From NCBI RefSeq assembly GCF_052161615.1, contig NZ_CP197417.1, positions 3,100,001 to 3,164,000 on the forward strand: DNA of 64,000 nucleotides. Reading direction: 5' to 3'. Below the pieces are notes generated by a model. It saw only the letters and a program-made list of their open reading frames with translations, had not been told where the DNA came from and did no database searches. The position numbers and the translations under genes were made by a program. The first letter of the stretch is position 1, and each line of letters starts with the position of its first letter. The stretch comes from Aeoliella sp052161615 (GTDB lineage: Bacteria; Planctomycetota; Planctomycetia; Pirellulales; Lacipirellulaceae). Positions 1 through 9,004 of the stretch are shown here, piece after piece.

Positions 1-1
1 C

Positions 2-286
2 CACGCACCGATGATCGGCCGGCTAGGGTTCGGCGAACTGCGTTACAAGGTCGGTAGCCAGACCTCGACGTACTACGTCGATGGCGGGTTCGTCCAGGTG
101 CAGGACAACATCGTATCGGTCCTCACCAACCGCGCGATTTCACCGAAGGACATCAACGCCGCTGCGGCCGACGACCAGTTGCAGGAAGCCCTAGCTCGCA
201 AGACTTCGAACCCCGAAGAGATGGCGATCCGCGAGCGATTGGTGCTCCAGGCCCGTGCTCAGAAGCGGGTGGCGGTGAAGCGATAG
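2..286 (+). CDS. atpC: ATP synthase epsilon subunit, C-terminal part (5' end outside the window)
   Basis: This is the last 94 codons of the F1 central-stalk subunit epsilon, which couples rotation of the rotor to catalysis at the inner membrane and can inhibit ATP hydrolysis. The reading frame is open to the window edge and begins HAPMIGRLGFGELR, the conserved strand of the epsilon N-terminal beta-sandwich, so the ATG at 11 is internal and not the start. The rest of the sandwich follows (YYVDGGFVQVQDN), then an Ala/Arg-rich helical tail ending at 286. The atpA, G and D genes would be expected upstream, outside the window. Family assignment is firm from sequence; the missing start is simply truncation by the window. 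Confidence 0.93.
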   Translation, partial: HAPMIGRLGFGELRYKVGSQTSTYYVDGGFVQVQDNIVSVLTNRAISPKDINAAAADDQLQEALARKTSNPEEMAIRERLVLQARAQKRVAVKR

Positions 287-308
287 ACGCTTCTGGTGCT
301 AACGTGGG

Positions 309-1004
309 TTACTCCCCGCGTTCTATCGCTGCGAGATGATCGCGAAGCATTTCTCCGGCGGGCGTGGTGCGTCCGTCGGCCGTGCGTATCTGGTACACTT
401 CTCCTGTAAGCGACGATCGCGATGCGACGTGTTCAATAAAGTCCGACGCAGACTTGAGCTTGTCGCCTGCGGCATTCCATTTCTCTCGCATATGTTCCGC
501 CGCTTCCCTTGGCGTGTGCTGCGTGCCATTGCGAATGAATACAGCTCCTTCCATCGCATGGACATGCTGAATCAACAGCTCGATCTTGTCACTGTCCGAC
601 AGTGTCTTGCCACTAGATGTGTCGAACGTAAGCGCTGCGGTATCCTCGCCTACCAATGCATTATTGAGCTGCGTGAGTTGGAGCGTGTAGCGGACGCCAT
701 CGATCTGAAACTCTTGGATGTCCCCCTGCTTCATCGACGCAGGGCCCAGTAGCGGCGCGTCACCCGTGCGTACGATGCTAACCATCGTCTGCCCACGCGT
801 GACGTCGTCCACCGTAACCGACAATTTGCCGCCAGATCCGGGTATCTCGGTCGTCGACCGCTGGTTCACGGTTAACTGAACGGGCAGGCCCGCTATTGCC
901 AAACTCTTCGACTTACTGGGCAGTTGCGATACTGGCGTGGATGATCGACTGCATCCCATCCATGCGATAGCAATCAGAACCAGGATGACAATGCGAAGGT
1001 TCAT
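309..1004 (-). CDS. Lipoprotein with DUF5329-like C-terminal domain
   Basis: 231 residues if translation begins at 1004, where the protein opens with a hydrophobic segment and a lipobox (IAWMGC, Cys at about residue 18), so it is probably lipidated and faces the periplasm. A longer frame to 1067 exists but would overlap glnB and bury the signal. Residues 40-125 look like a beta-rich domain. The C-terminal half (about 140-230) has the pattern FIRNG..H..AA.H...KW....D......SRSS.TG..Y, which I associate with the DUF5329 family, of unknown function. It starts 17 nt after the glnB stop, so it is probably co-transcribed with PII. A nitrogen-related role is only inferred from this position. Confidence 0.7.
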   Translation of the reverse strand: MNLRIVILVLIAIAWMGCSRSSTPVSQLPSKSKSLAIAGLPVQLTVNQRSTTEIPGSGGKLSVTVDDVTRGQTMVSIVRTGDAPLLGPASMKQGDIQEFQIDGVRYTLQLTQLNNALVGEDTAALTFDTSSGKTLSDSDKIELLIQHVHAMEGAVFIRNGTQHTPREAAEHMREKWNAAGDKLKSASDFIEHVASRSSLTGEVYQIRTADGRTTPAGEMLRDHLAAIERGE

Positions 1005-1021
1005 GATGGATGGCGATGTAG

Positions 1022-1369
1022 CTAGATGGCTTCCGGCCCCCGCTCGCCCGTACGGATGCGAATGCAATCGTCGAGCGGCAGCACAAAAATCTTACCGTCG
1101 CCAATCTCGCCCGTCTCGCCGGTTCGACCACCGCGGATGATGGCGTTGATCGTCGGCTCTACGAAATCCTCGTTCACCGCGATTTGGAGCTGCACCTTGC
1201 GAAGTAGGTTCACCGAGATCTCGTGTCCGCGGTACACCTCCGTCTGGCCTTTTTGCCGGCCAAAGCCTTGGACATCCATGATGGTGAGGCGGACCACTTC
1301 GACTTCCGAAAGGGCGGCTTTCACCTCTTCGAGCTTGCTGGGCTGGATAATGGCGAGGATGAGCTTCAT
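1022..1369 (-). CDS. glnB: Nitrogen regulatory protein PII
   Basis: 115 residues, full length for PII, a trimeric cytosolic sensor of 2-oxoglutarate and ATP/ADP that controls ammonium transport and nitrogen assimilation. Seen: the T-loop entry VQGFGRQKGQTEVYRG with Tyr46, the B-loop GEIGDGKIFV, and the C-terminal CIRIRTGE. Position 51, the uridylylated tyrosine in enterobacterial GlnB, is Ile here (YRGHEI), and the B-loop region carries about three extra residues (GGRTGETGEIGDGK). Control by GlnD uridylylation at the usual site is therefore unlikely, while ligand binding looks intact. The gene lies downstream of amt on the same strand, separated by the hairpin array, and is followed by the lipoprotein gene. 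Confidence 0.95.
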   Translation of the reverse strand: MKLILAIIQPSKLEEVKAALSEVEVVRLTIMDVQGFGRQKGQTEVYRGHEISVNLLRKVQLQIAVNEDFVEPTINAIIRGGRTGETGEIGDGKIFVLPLDDCIRIRTGERGPEAI

Positions 1370-1523
1370 ACGGGCGGGAGTTTAGAGAGGTGTGGGGCGA
1401 GCAAATTAGCGAAGCAACTCCCCCAAGTTTAGCATCCGCGACTAGGTGCCGCTATCGGAAGCCGCTGCCGAGAGCGAATCAAGCCTTCCGACTCCTCGCG
1501 GAGATGAAATAAGGACACCCCGG

Positions 1524-1557
1524 GCTTGGGCAGTTCAGGCGGTGAAACCACCCAAGC
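1524..1557. repeat. Diverged solo copy of the hairpin repeat
   Basis: Arms GCTTGGGCAGTT and AACCACCCAAGC pair over 12 positions with two mismatches around a loop containing CAGGCGGTG, the core of the loop seen in the array at 1700-3043. It lies 155 nt upstream of the glnB start. It appears to be an old or truncated family member, since the flanking AGGCC/GGCC blocks of array units are absent. Confidence 0.65.
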
Positions 1558-1607
1558 CTTGTGGGGCATCCTTCTGGACTGGAGGGTGGCAACGCTTGGT
1601 CGCGGAG

Positions 1608-1634
1608 AGGGTTGCATGAGAAAGAAGCAACCCT
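1608..1634. other. Isolated hairpin upstream of glnB
   Basis: Perfect 8-bp inverted repeat AGGGTTGC / GCAACCCT with an 11-nt loop, in the otherwise unassigned stretch 1370-1699 between glnB and the array. It does not share the loop of the repeat family. Possible RNA structure in the glnB leader; function unknown. Confidence 0.4.
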
Positions 1635-1699
1635 GAAGAATGTGGCCCCGCAGGCCTTCGTCCCTTGTGGAAGGGTCCCCTGTTCGTGGCAAGCCTGCC

Positions 1700-3043
1700 G
1701 GGTGCGGATGAGCCAGGCGGTAAACTCATCCGCACCCGCACGAGGCTAGCTTGTGTACTGTTCCGGCCGCCGGCTGATTTTCCGTAAACCGGCCTTGGTC
1801 CGGATGAGCCAGGCGGTAAACTCATCCGAACCATGGAAGGCCAGCTTAAATGGGGAGCAAGCCTCTCAAGTGCGAGCAGGCCAGGCGGTAAACCTGCTCG
1901 CACCTGAGCGAGGCCAGCTTGTGTTGTTCACAACGCTCGCCGTTAAAGCAGGCCTTGGTTCGGACAGGCCAGGCGGTAAACCTGTCCGAACCGTGGAGGC
2001 CAGCTTGTGTTTTGGGTCACACCCTTTGGATCTCTTTAGCAGGCCCTGGTTTGGACAGGCCAGGCGGTGAACCTGTCCAAACCGTGTTAGGCCAGCTTGT
2101 GTTTTGGTGCACGCCTGGCTCTAGTCTCTTAAGTAGCAGGCCTTGGTTCGGATGAGCCAGGCGGTAAACTCATCCGAACCGTGGAGGCCAGCTTGTGTTC
2201 TTGCGTCACGTCTGACTCTTGTCTCTTGAGTAGCAGGCCTTGGTTCGGATGAGCCAGGCGGTAAACTCATCCGAACCGTGGAGGCCAGCTTGTGTTCTGC
2301 GTCACGCCTGACTCTTGTCTCTTGAGTAGCAGGCCTTGGTTCGGATGAGCCAGGCGGTAAACTCATCCGAACCGTGGAGGCCAGCTTGTGTTCTTGCGTC
2401 ACGTCTGACTCTTGTCTCTTGAGTAGCAGGCCTTGGTTCGGATGAGCCAGGCGGTAAACTCATCCGAACCGTGGAGGCCAGCTTGTGTTCTGCGTCACGC
2501 CTGACTCTTGTCTCTTAAGTAGCAGGCCTTGGTTCGGATGAGCCAGGCGGTAAACTCATCCGAACCGTGGAGGCCAGCTTGTGTTCTTGCGTCACGCCTG
2601 ACTCTTGTCTCTTGAGTAGCAGGCCTTGGTTCGGATGAGCCAGGCGGTAAACTCATCCGAACCGTGGAGGCCAGCTTGTGTTTTGGGTCACGCCCTTCGA
2701 TCTCTCAGGCAGGCCCTGGTTTGGACAGGCCAGGCGGTGAACCTGTCCAAACCGTGTTAGGCCAGCTTGTGTTCTTGCATCACGCCTGACTCTTGTCTCT
2801 TTAGTAGCAGGCCTTGGTTCGGATGAGCCAGGCGGTAAACTCATCCGAACCGTGGAGGCCAGCTTGTGTTTTGGGTCACGCCCTTCGATCTCTCAGGCAG
2901 GCCCTGGTTTGGACAGGCCAGGCGGTGAACCTGTCCAAACCGTTTTAGGCCAGCTTGTGTATCACTCGTTCCGCCAAACTCTTGTGTCTCATTTCCAACC
3001 GGGCCTTGGTTTGGGTGGGCCAGGCGGTGAACCCACCCAAACC
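1700..3043. repeat. Tandem array of 15 covarying hairpins with a constant loop
   Basis: Hairpins begin at 1700, 1797, 1870, 1957, 2048, 2145, 2242, 2338, 2435, 2531, 2628, 2718, 2816, 2906 and 3008; most spacings are 90-102 bp (two early ones are 73 and 87). Each has about a 12-bp stem and the 12-nt loop CCAGGCGGTRAA. Stems differ between units but stay paired: GGTTCGGATGAG, GGTTCGGACAGG, GGTTTGGACAGG, GGTTTGGGTGGG, GGTGCGGATGAG and GTGCGAGCAGG, each with its exact complement. Only the 1797 unit has a mismatch. Constant AGGCC(T/C)T precedes and GGCCAGCTTGTGT follows most hairpins. The array starts 28 nt after the amt stop codon and ends about 330 nt before glnB. Spacers are themselves repeated, which rules out CRISPR. 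Short minus-strand frames across it are periodic by-products. Confidence 0.95.
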
Positions 3044-3071
3044 GTATAGGCCGCGTTGGACTAGCTACTAC

Positions 3072-4511
3072 TTAGTGCGAACCGTAGGCTTGCATACCGT
3101 GCTCGCTGATATCGAGACCAGCTTGCTCGTCCTCGGCACTTACCCGCAGGATGCCCGCGGTCTTCATGATCACGAAGAGGGCCAGCATGGTAACAAAGGC
3201 CCAACCGCAGATCGCTGCCGTACCGATGAGCTGCGTCATGAAGTCGGTCTTCGCGACGAAGTCTTCGATGGGTGCTCCTGCAAACTTCTCGGCCACCGAC
3301 TGGGTGGTGTGCGAGTTGGGCAGGATGCCGATCGCCAGGCATGCCCAGATGCCGCACATGCCGTGGACAGGGAAGGCACCCACGGGATCGTCGATTTGCA
3401 ACTTCTCTAGCATCATGGTGGCGAGGATCACGATCACCGCACCGATGGCACCCACAAGGATCGACATTTCGTAGGTCATGCAATCGCAGCAGGCGGTGAT
3501 GCTCACGAGGCCTGCCAAGATACCGTTGAGACCTAGCGACAGATCGGGCTTACCGAACATCGCCCAGCTCAAGAGCGTGGCAACCAAGCCACCGGCACCA
3601 GCAGCCAAAGTCGTCGTGACGGCGATGCGAGTGACCGCTTGAGCCGAAGCAGCGTCGGCGAAAGCCAACTGGCTACCAGGGTTGAAGCCGTACCAACCGA
3701 ACCACAGGATGAACACGCCAAGGGCAACCAGCGGCAGACTGTGACCAGGCAGAGGAACGCTCTTGCCGGCTACAAATCGACCGAGGCGAGGACCGATGAT
3801 CCATGCACCAGCGAGAGCAGCGAAACCACCGACACCGTGCACAACAGCCGAGCCAGCAAAGTCTTGAAATTTCATGCCGTTCTCGAACTGCATGAGCCAT
3901 CCGCCGCCCCACTTCCAGTAACCACTGATGGGATACACGAAGGCAGTAATCACGGCACTGTAGATCAAGTAAGCCCCGATCTTCATACGACCGGCCACCG
4001 CACCCGAAACAATCGTTGCAGCGGTAGCGGCGAACATCGCTTGGAAGAACCAATCGGCAGCGGGGCTGTAGAGCGTGCCCCCGGAGTAGCCATCGAGACC
4101 GACACCGCCGAACGCGAAGTAGGGTTTCTCTGTAACATCCACTCCATAGTTGCCGGGATACATCAAGCCGAAGCCGATGAAGAAGTACAAGAGCACGCCG
4201 ACGCAGATGTCCATCGTGTTCTTAAACAGGATGTTCACCGCGTTCTTGGCGGAATTAAGGCCCGACTCGACCATCGCGAAGCCGGCCTGCATGATGAAAA
4301 CCAGCACGCCGGACAGGAACAGCAGGATCGTGTTGAGGGCGTAGTCCATGCCGAGTGCCGGCGTTTCCTCAACTTCTACTTCGGCCACATCTACTTCGGC
4401 AGTCGCCTCGGGCGCATCTTGCGCCAGGCACACATCTGGCGAGAACGCCAGGGCGAACACGCTGGCGAGCATTAGCACGCCTAGCAGTCGCTGTAGGGTA
4501 AAGAGATTCAT
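3072..4511 (-). CDS. amt: Ammonium transporter
   Basis: About 479 residues. Inner-membrane Amt/Rh channel that brings ammonium into the cell. A cleavable signal peptide (about residues 1-30) and an acidic linker precede the membrane core, which begins near ALNTILLFLSGVLVFIMQAG and spans about eleven helices. The twin pore histidines are seen in SAVVHGVGG and FPVHGMCG. The C-terminal tail with GLDISEHGMQAY matches the segment that docks PII in AmtB. The ATG at 4511 is preferred because AAAGGTG lies 8 nt upstream; a GTG at 4520 is also in frame. Its sigma-54 promoter at 4699-4713 and the downstream glnB point to control by nitrogen supply. Confidence 0.95.
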   Translation of the reverse strand: MNLFTLQRLLGVLMLASVFALAFSPDVCLAQDAPEATAEVDVAEVEVEETPALGMDYALNTILLFLSGVLVFIMQAGFAMVESGLNSAKNAVNILFKNTMDICVGVLLYFFIGFGLMYPGNYGVDVTEKPYFAFGGVGLDGYSGGTLYSPAADWFFQAMFAATAATIVSGAVAGRMKIGAYLIYSAVITAFVYPISGYWKWGGGWLMQFENGMKFQDFAGSAVVHGVGGFAALAGAWIIGPRLGRFVAGKSVPLPGHSLPLVALGVFILWFGWYGFNPGSQLAFADAASAQAVTRIAVTTTLAAGAGGLVATLLSWAMFGKPDLSLGLNGILAGLVSITACCDCMTYEMSILVGAIGAVIVILATMMLEKLQIDDPVGAFPVHGMCGIWACLAIGILPNSHTTQSVAEKFAGAPIEDFVAKTDFMTQLIGTAAICGWAFVTMLALFVIMKTAGILRVSAEDEQAGLDISEHGMQAYGSH

Positions 4512-4698
4512 CGCTTGCACACCTTTGTCAGTTCAGAAGGAAGGTCTAAGCGAAGGGGACTGCCAAAAAAGAAAGCGCCCGCAGTCGTCCAACGCCGCTG
4601 CCCCCGACGGGCAGACTTGGTTTTGCTGGAGCGACCTTTAGCAGCCACCGGGGCTGCCCACCTGCCGCTCTAGCAGTTGCTAGCGAATGAGTCCTTTT
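4512..4698 (-). promoter_or_regulatory. Long amt mRNA leader
   Basis: The predicted sigma-54 start site lies near 4687, giving a leader of about 175 nt before the amt ATG. A possible stem pairs GGGCAG at 4609-4614 with CTGCCC at 4654-4659. No known riboswitch pattern was recognised. The remainder up to ftsY (4714-4943) shows no gene; an inverted repeat TTGCCC/GGGCAA near 4893-4919 is the only structure seen there. Confidence 0.4.
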
Positions 4699-4713
4699 GC
4701 AAGCAGTGTGCCA
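4699..4713 (-). promoter_or_regulatory. Sigma-54 (RpoN) promoter of amt
   Basis: Read on the minus strand the sequence is TGGCAC-ACTGC-TTGC followed by A, a perfect match to the -24/-12 consensus TGGCAC-N5-TTGCW with correct spacing. It directs transcription toward amt. Sigma-54 promoters need an AAA+ activator; one candidate of that family is encoded at 45285-47165, but no specific link is shown. I could not find a clear NtrC-type dyad upstream. Confidence 0.88.
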
Positions 4714-4943
4714 AGAGCAAAATTCGGCTTTCTGAGGACAACGCGCAAAGTGTTGATGAATAAGGACTTAATTGCCTTAAAGATTTTTAAGATTCCAGCC
4801 GACCCCCTACCACTTCTCATGCCAATGCCGGTGAAGCAGGCACAGGGGGCCCCGTTTTCGGGCACGGGAAATCTAAAAACATGCGCGCGGATTGCCCTTG
4901 TGACGTATGGCCGGGCAAACGTGTCGCGAAACCAGGCAGAGGC

Positions 4944-5873
4944 CTAGCCGCCAGGGAGATTGTCGTCGAACATTTCGTCGACGAAAGCGTTGGGGTCGAA
5001 CGGGACAAGGTCCTCGTGGCGTTCGCCAACACCGACGTATTTCACGGGTAGACCCAATTGTTGGCGGATAGCGACCACCACTCCTCCCTTGGCGGTACCG
5101 TCCAACTTTGCCAGCACAATTCCTGTGCAGCCGGCTGCCTCGGCAAAGTTGTTGGCCTGGCTAATGCCGTTTTGGCCTGTTGTGGCGTCCAAAACCAAGA
5201 GCACCTCGTGCGGGGCCTCGGGAATCTGCTTTCGGATCGAGTCGCGGATCTTCGTGAGCTCGGTCATCAGGTTCTTTTGGGTCTGCAGCCGCCCAGCCGT
5301 GTCGACAATGCACACTTCGAGCTTGTTCTTTATGGCGTACTCAACGGCCTGGTAGGCCACGGTCGCGGGATGCGAGCCCTCAGGGCCCTTCACGATCTCG
5401 ATGCCAAGGCGCTCGGCCCAGATGCCCAGTTGCTCGACGGCCGCCGCACGGAACGTGTCGCCGGCACCCAACACCACCGATTTCTTTTGGCCGCGAAACA
5501 AGCAGGCGAGTTTGGCGATGGACGTGGTTTTTCCCGCCCCGTTCACACCGCAAACCATGATGACGGTCGGTCCCGATTCGGCAAAGTGCAGGGGCGAGGC
5601 GTCCTGGGCCATTAGCTCCTTGAGCTTCACTTTCAGCACGTCGATCACGTCGCGGAGGTGAACGACGCGGCCCCGCATGTTCTTGGCGACCTCGGCCACC
5701 AGGGCCTCGGTAGGCTCGTAGCCCATGTCGGTTTTGAACAGGATCGCTCGCAGTTCGTCGAGGAAATCCTCGTCGATCAGCCGCCCTTCGCTCTTGAACA
5801 GGTCGCGGACGTCGGTGTTCAGAACCTGGCTGGTCTTCTTGAGACCTTGCTTGATGCGATCGAAGAGACCCAT
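4944..5873 (-). CDS. ftsY: Signal recognition particle receptor FtsY
   Basis: 309 residues. SRP-type GTPase that receives ribosome-SRP complexes at the membrane for co-translational insertion. Seen: an N-domain helical bundle (residues 1-90, starting MGLFDRIKQGL), P-loop GVNGAGKTT near residue 110, DTFRAAAVEQL, the G3 motif DTAGRLQ near 190 and the G4 region TKLDGTAKGG near 255. The protein begins directly with the NG core; the acidic A domain found in E. coli FtsY is missing, as in many other bacteria. The gene stands between the amt control region and nusB on the same strand. Confidence 0.95.
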   Translation of the reverse strand: MGLFDRIKQGLKKTSQVLNTDVRDLFKSEGRLIDEDFLDELRAILFKTDMGYEPTEALVAEVAKNMRGRVVHLRDVIDVLKVKLKELMAQDASPLHFAESGPTVIMVCGVNGAGKTTSIAKLACLFRGQKKSVVLGAGDTFRAAAVEQLGIWAERLGIEIVKGPEGSHPATVAYQAVEYAIKNKLEVCIVDTAGRLQTQKNLMTELTKIRDSIRKQIPEAPHEVLLVLDATTGQNGISQANNFAEAAGCTGIVLAKLDGTAKGGVVVAIRQQLGLPVKYVGVGERHEDLVPFDPNAFVDEMFDDNLPGG

Positions 5874-5950
5874 GGGGCGATTGCGGGGGCTTACTGGCGG
5901 CGACTGGTGAGTGTTAAGCCCGCAATTTTAGAGGGGAACGCCGCCTAGGG

Positions 5951-6379
5951 TTAGTCCCCTTTTGGCGTCTCACGCTTCGTTTCGGTCGCGATTCGTACTT
6001 TATCAAGAATGCCATTCACGAACTGGGCCGAATTGGCGTTGCCGTAACGTTTGGCGAGCTCAACGGCCTCGTTGATCACCACTTTATAGGGTGTTTTGGT
6101 GTGATAGAGCTCGTAGGTGCCGAGCCTGAGCACATTGCGATCGGTCGCCGCCATGCGATTCACGGTCCAGTTTTGGGCGATGCCATTCAGCGAGGCATCG
6201 ATCTCGGTTTGATTGCGCCGCACGCCAAAAATCAGCTCCATGCAGAACTTCTCCATCTCTGGTGAGTTCAGCCTGGCAGAGACAAAACTGGTGAGGGCCT
6301 CGACGGAGTCGCGCGGGTTCACGTCGTCCTCGAACAGGATCTGTAGGGCGACTTCACGGGCACGGCTTCGACGGGACAT
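5951..6379 (-). CDS. nusB: Transcription antitermination factor NusB
   Basis: 142 residues starting at 6379 (MSRRSRAREVALQILFEDD), the normal length for NusB. An upstream in-frame extension to 6472 lacks family similarity. The all-helical RNA-binding fold is supported by RAREVALQILFE at the N-terminus, DRNVLRLGTYELYH near residue 80 and the signature VVINEAVELAKRYG near 100. NusB with NusE binds boxA RNA and supports rRNA transcription. Next to ribH, as in many bacteria, although the two genes are about 200 nt apart here. Confidence 0.93.
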   Translation of the reverse strand: MSRRSRAREVALQILFEDDVNPRDSVEALTSFVSARLNSPEMEKFCMELIFGVRRNQTEIDASLNGIAQNWTVNRMAATDRNVLRLGTYELYHTKTPYKVVINEAVELAKRYGNANSAQFVNGILDKVRIATETKRETPKGD

Positions 6380-6582
6380 AACGCAGGCAAGGATCAGAAG
6401 GTGAAAATGCGGGAAAGGCGAGCGGACGCCATAAGGAATCGAGTGACTCAGCCCACGGCGAATCGCCTCCAATTATGAACCATTCACCCCCGCGAAAGTA
6501 GTGGCGGGGCACTCGAAGAATAAGCAGTTACGCGAGCAAATGGCGAAAAACCACACGCCTCTGGGCGCGCGTTCGCTTCGCG

Positions 6583-7056
6583 TTACGAGGCGTCGAGGGT
6601 CGCAAGAAGGCCGATCATCTGCAAGGCTGCTTCGGCGCACTCGACCCCCTTGTTGCCGACGTTGCCGCCGGCGCGGTGGATGGCTTGCTCCAGCGTGTTG
6701 CAGGTCAGCACGCCGAAGAGCACCGGCATATCGAACTCCAGCGCGATGTCCATCATCGCCATGCTCACGCCGCGGTTGATGTGCTCGTCGTGCGTGGTTT
6801 CGCCGCGGATCACCGCCCCCAGGCAGAGCACCGCCGAGTAGCTGCCAGTTTCAATCATCCGCATGGCGACCAGCGGAATCTCCCACGACCCAGGAACCCA
6901 GGCCACGTCGATGTTCGCATCGTCGATGCCTCGCTCCGCGAGCGTCGCGACGGCTCCGTCGAGCAGCTTCTGCGTGATGTTCTTGTTCCACTCGGCCACC
7001 ACAATGGCGATGCGAGTTTCGGCGGGGATGGGGGCTGGTAGAAGGAAGTTGGGCAT
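6583..7056 (-). CDS. ribH: 6,7-dimethyl-8-ribityllumazine synthase
   Basis: 157 residues from 7056. Catalyses the penultimate step of riboflavin synthesis, joining 5-amino-6-ribitylaminouracil and 3,4-dihydroxy-2-butanone 4-phosphate. Seen: the beta-1 strand RIAIVVAEWN, the substrate-loop motif VPGSWEIPL, GAVIRGETTHDEHI (family GAVIRG..H), and FGVLTCNTLEQAIHRAGG. An upstream in-frame extension to 7137 is not family-like and would overlap the divergent small gene. An inverted repeat ACGCCTC/GAGGCGT spans 6555-6593 across the stop codon and may be a terminator or processing site. No FMN riboswitch fits in the short upstream gap. Confidence 0.93.
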   Translation of the reverse strand: MPNFLLPAPIPAETRIAIVVAEWNKNITQKLLDGAVATLAERGIDDANIDVAWVPGSWEIPLVAMRMIETGSYSAVLCLGAVIRGETTHDEHINRGVSMAMMDIALEFDMPVLFGVLTCNTLEQAIHRAGGNVGNKGVECAEAALQMIGLLATLDAS

Positions 7057-7136
7057 GATTTCGCCTGAGGTTCGGTCCGAGGTATAATTGCCTTGTCGTC
7101 TAGCCAGTATTCCAACCCCCAATGAGCTGGAGCACA

Positions 7137-7352
7137 ATGGACCGAGAAGAACTTAATGCTTTAATCACGGCAGGACCAGTACGCATCACGATGAACGACG
7201 GCTCGAAGTTTGATATCGAGAGCTCCGAATTTGTGACGGTAAGCGATATTGCCGCCTCCGTGCTGTACCGAGCTGAGGATGGCAAGCTTCGTCACGTCTA
7301 TCTTCCACTGGTAACGATGTGTGTCGTCGAACCGATGACCGCGGGAACCTAA
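7137..7352 (+). CDS. Small conserved-looking protein of unknown function
   Basis: 71 residues, MDREELNALITAGPVRITMNDGSKFDIESSEF and on, with alternating beta strands that suggest a compact beta-sheet protein. It reads like small planctomycete proteins that bind or modulate a partner, but I do not recognise the family. Translation is placed at 7137, since GCTGGAG lies just upstream; an in-frame ATG at 7122 would add five residues. It is divergent from ribH, with start codons about 80 bp apart, and is followed by the terminator-like hairpin at 7408-7474. Confidence 0.6.
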   Translation: MDREELNALITAGPVRITMNDGSKFDIESSEFVTVSDIAASVLYRAEDGKLRHVYLPLVTMCVVEPMTAGT

Positions 7353-7407
7353 AGGCTGAGCAATGCCTTATGAGATTGGCAGCTTCGATAGACTCCTCAA
7401 AACAAAA

Positions 7408-7474
7408 AAACCGCTGACGAACGCTAATCTACGCTAATTCTCGATTAGCGGCTATCAGCGTCCATCAGCGGTTT
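7408..7474 (-). terminator. Nested hairpin terminator after rho
   Basis: Outer arms AAACCGCTGA / TCAGCGGTTT and inner arms CGCTAAT / ATTAGCG form a long nested hairpin between converging genes. On the minus strand the stem is followed by a T-run with one G, so it fits an intrinsic terminator for the rho transcript. The phrase resembles interspersed palindromes I have seen in other planctomycetes; that is recall, not a search. Confidence 0.75.
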
Positions 7475-7522
7475 GAGTATCTCGAAGGCGGAACGTGTTT
7501 CCGCGTCCGTCTCTCGAATTCG

Positions 7523-9004
<1,482 letters not shown>

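Noticed and set aside
2121..2844. Minus-strand frames repeating the peptide MSLPPGSSEPRPA considered as a repeat protein
   Set aside because: The frames exist because units are about 96-97 bp long; they lack starts with ribosome binding sites and shift frame wherever unit length changes.
1700..3043. Repeat array considered as CRISPR
   Set aside because: Spacers are repeated between units rather than unique, units are palindromic around a constant loop, and no cas gene is present.
3639..4475. 278-codon plus-strand frame
   Set aside because: Antisense shadow of amt.
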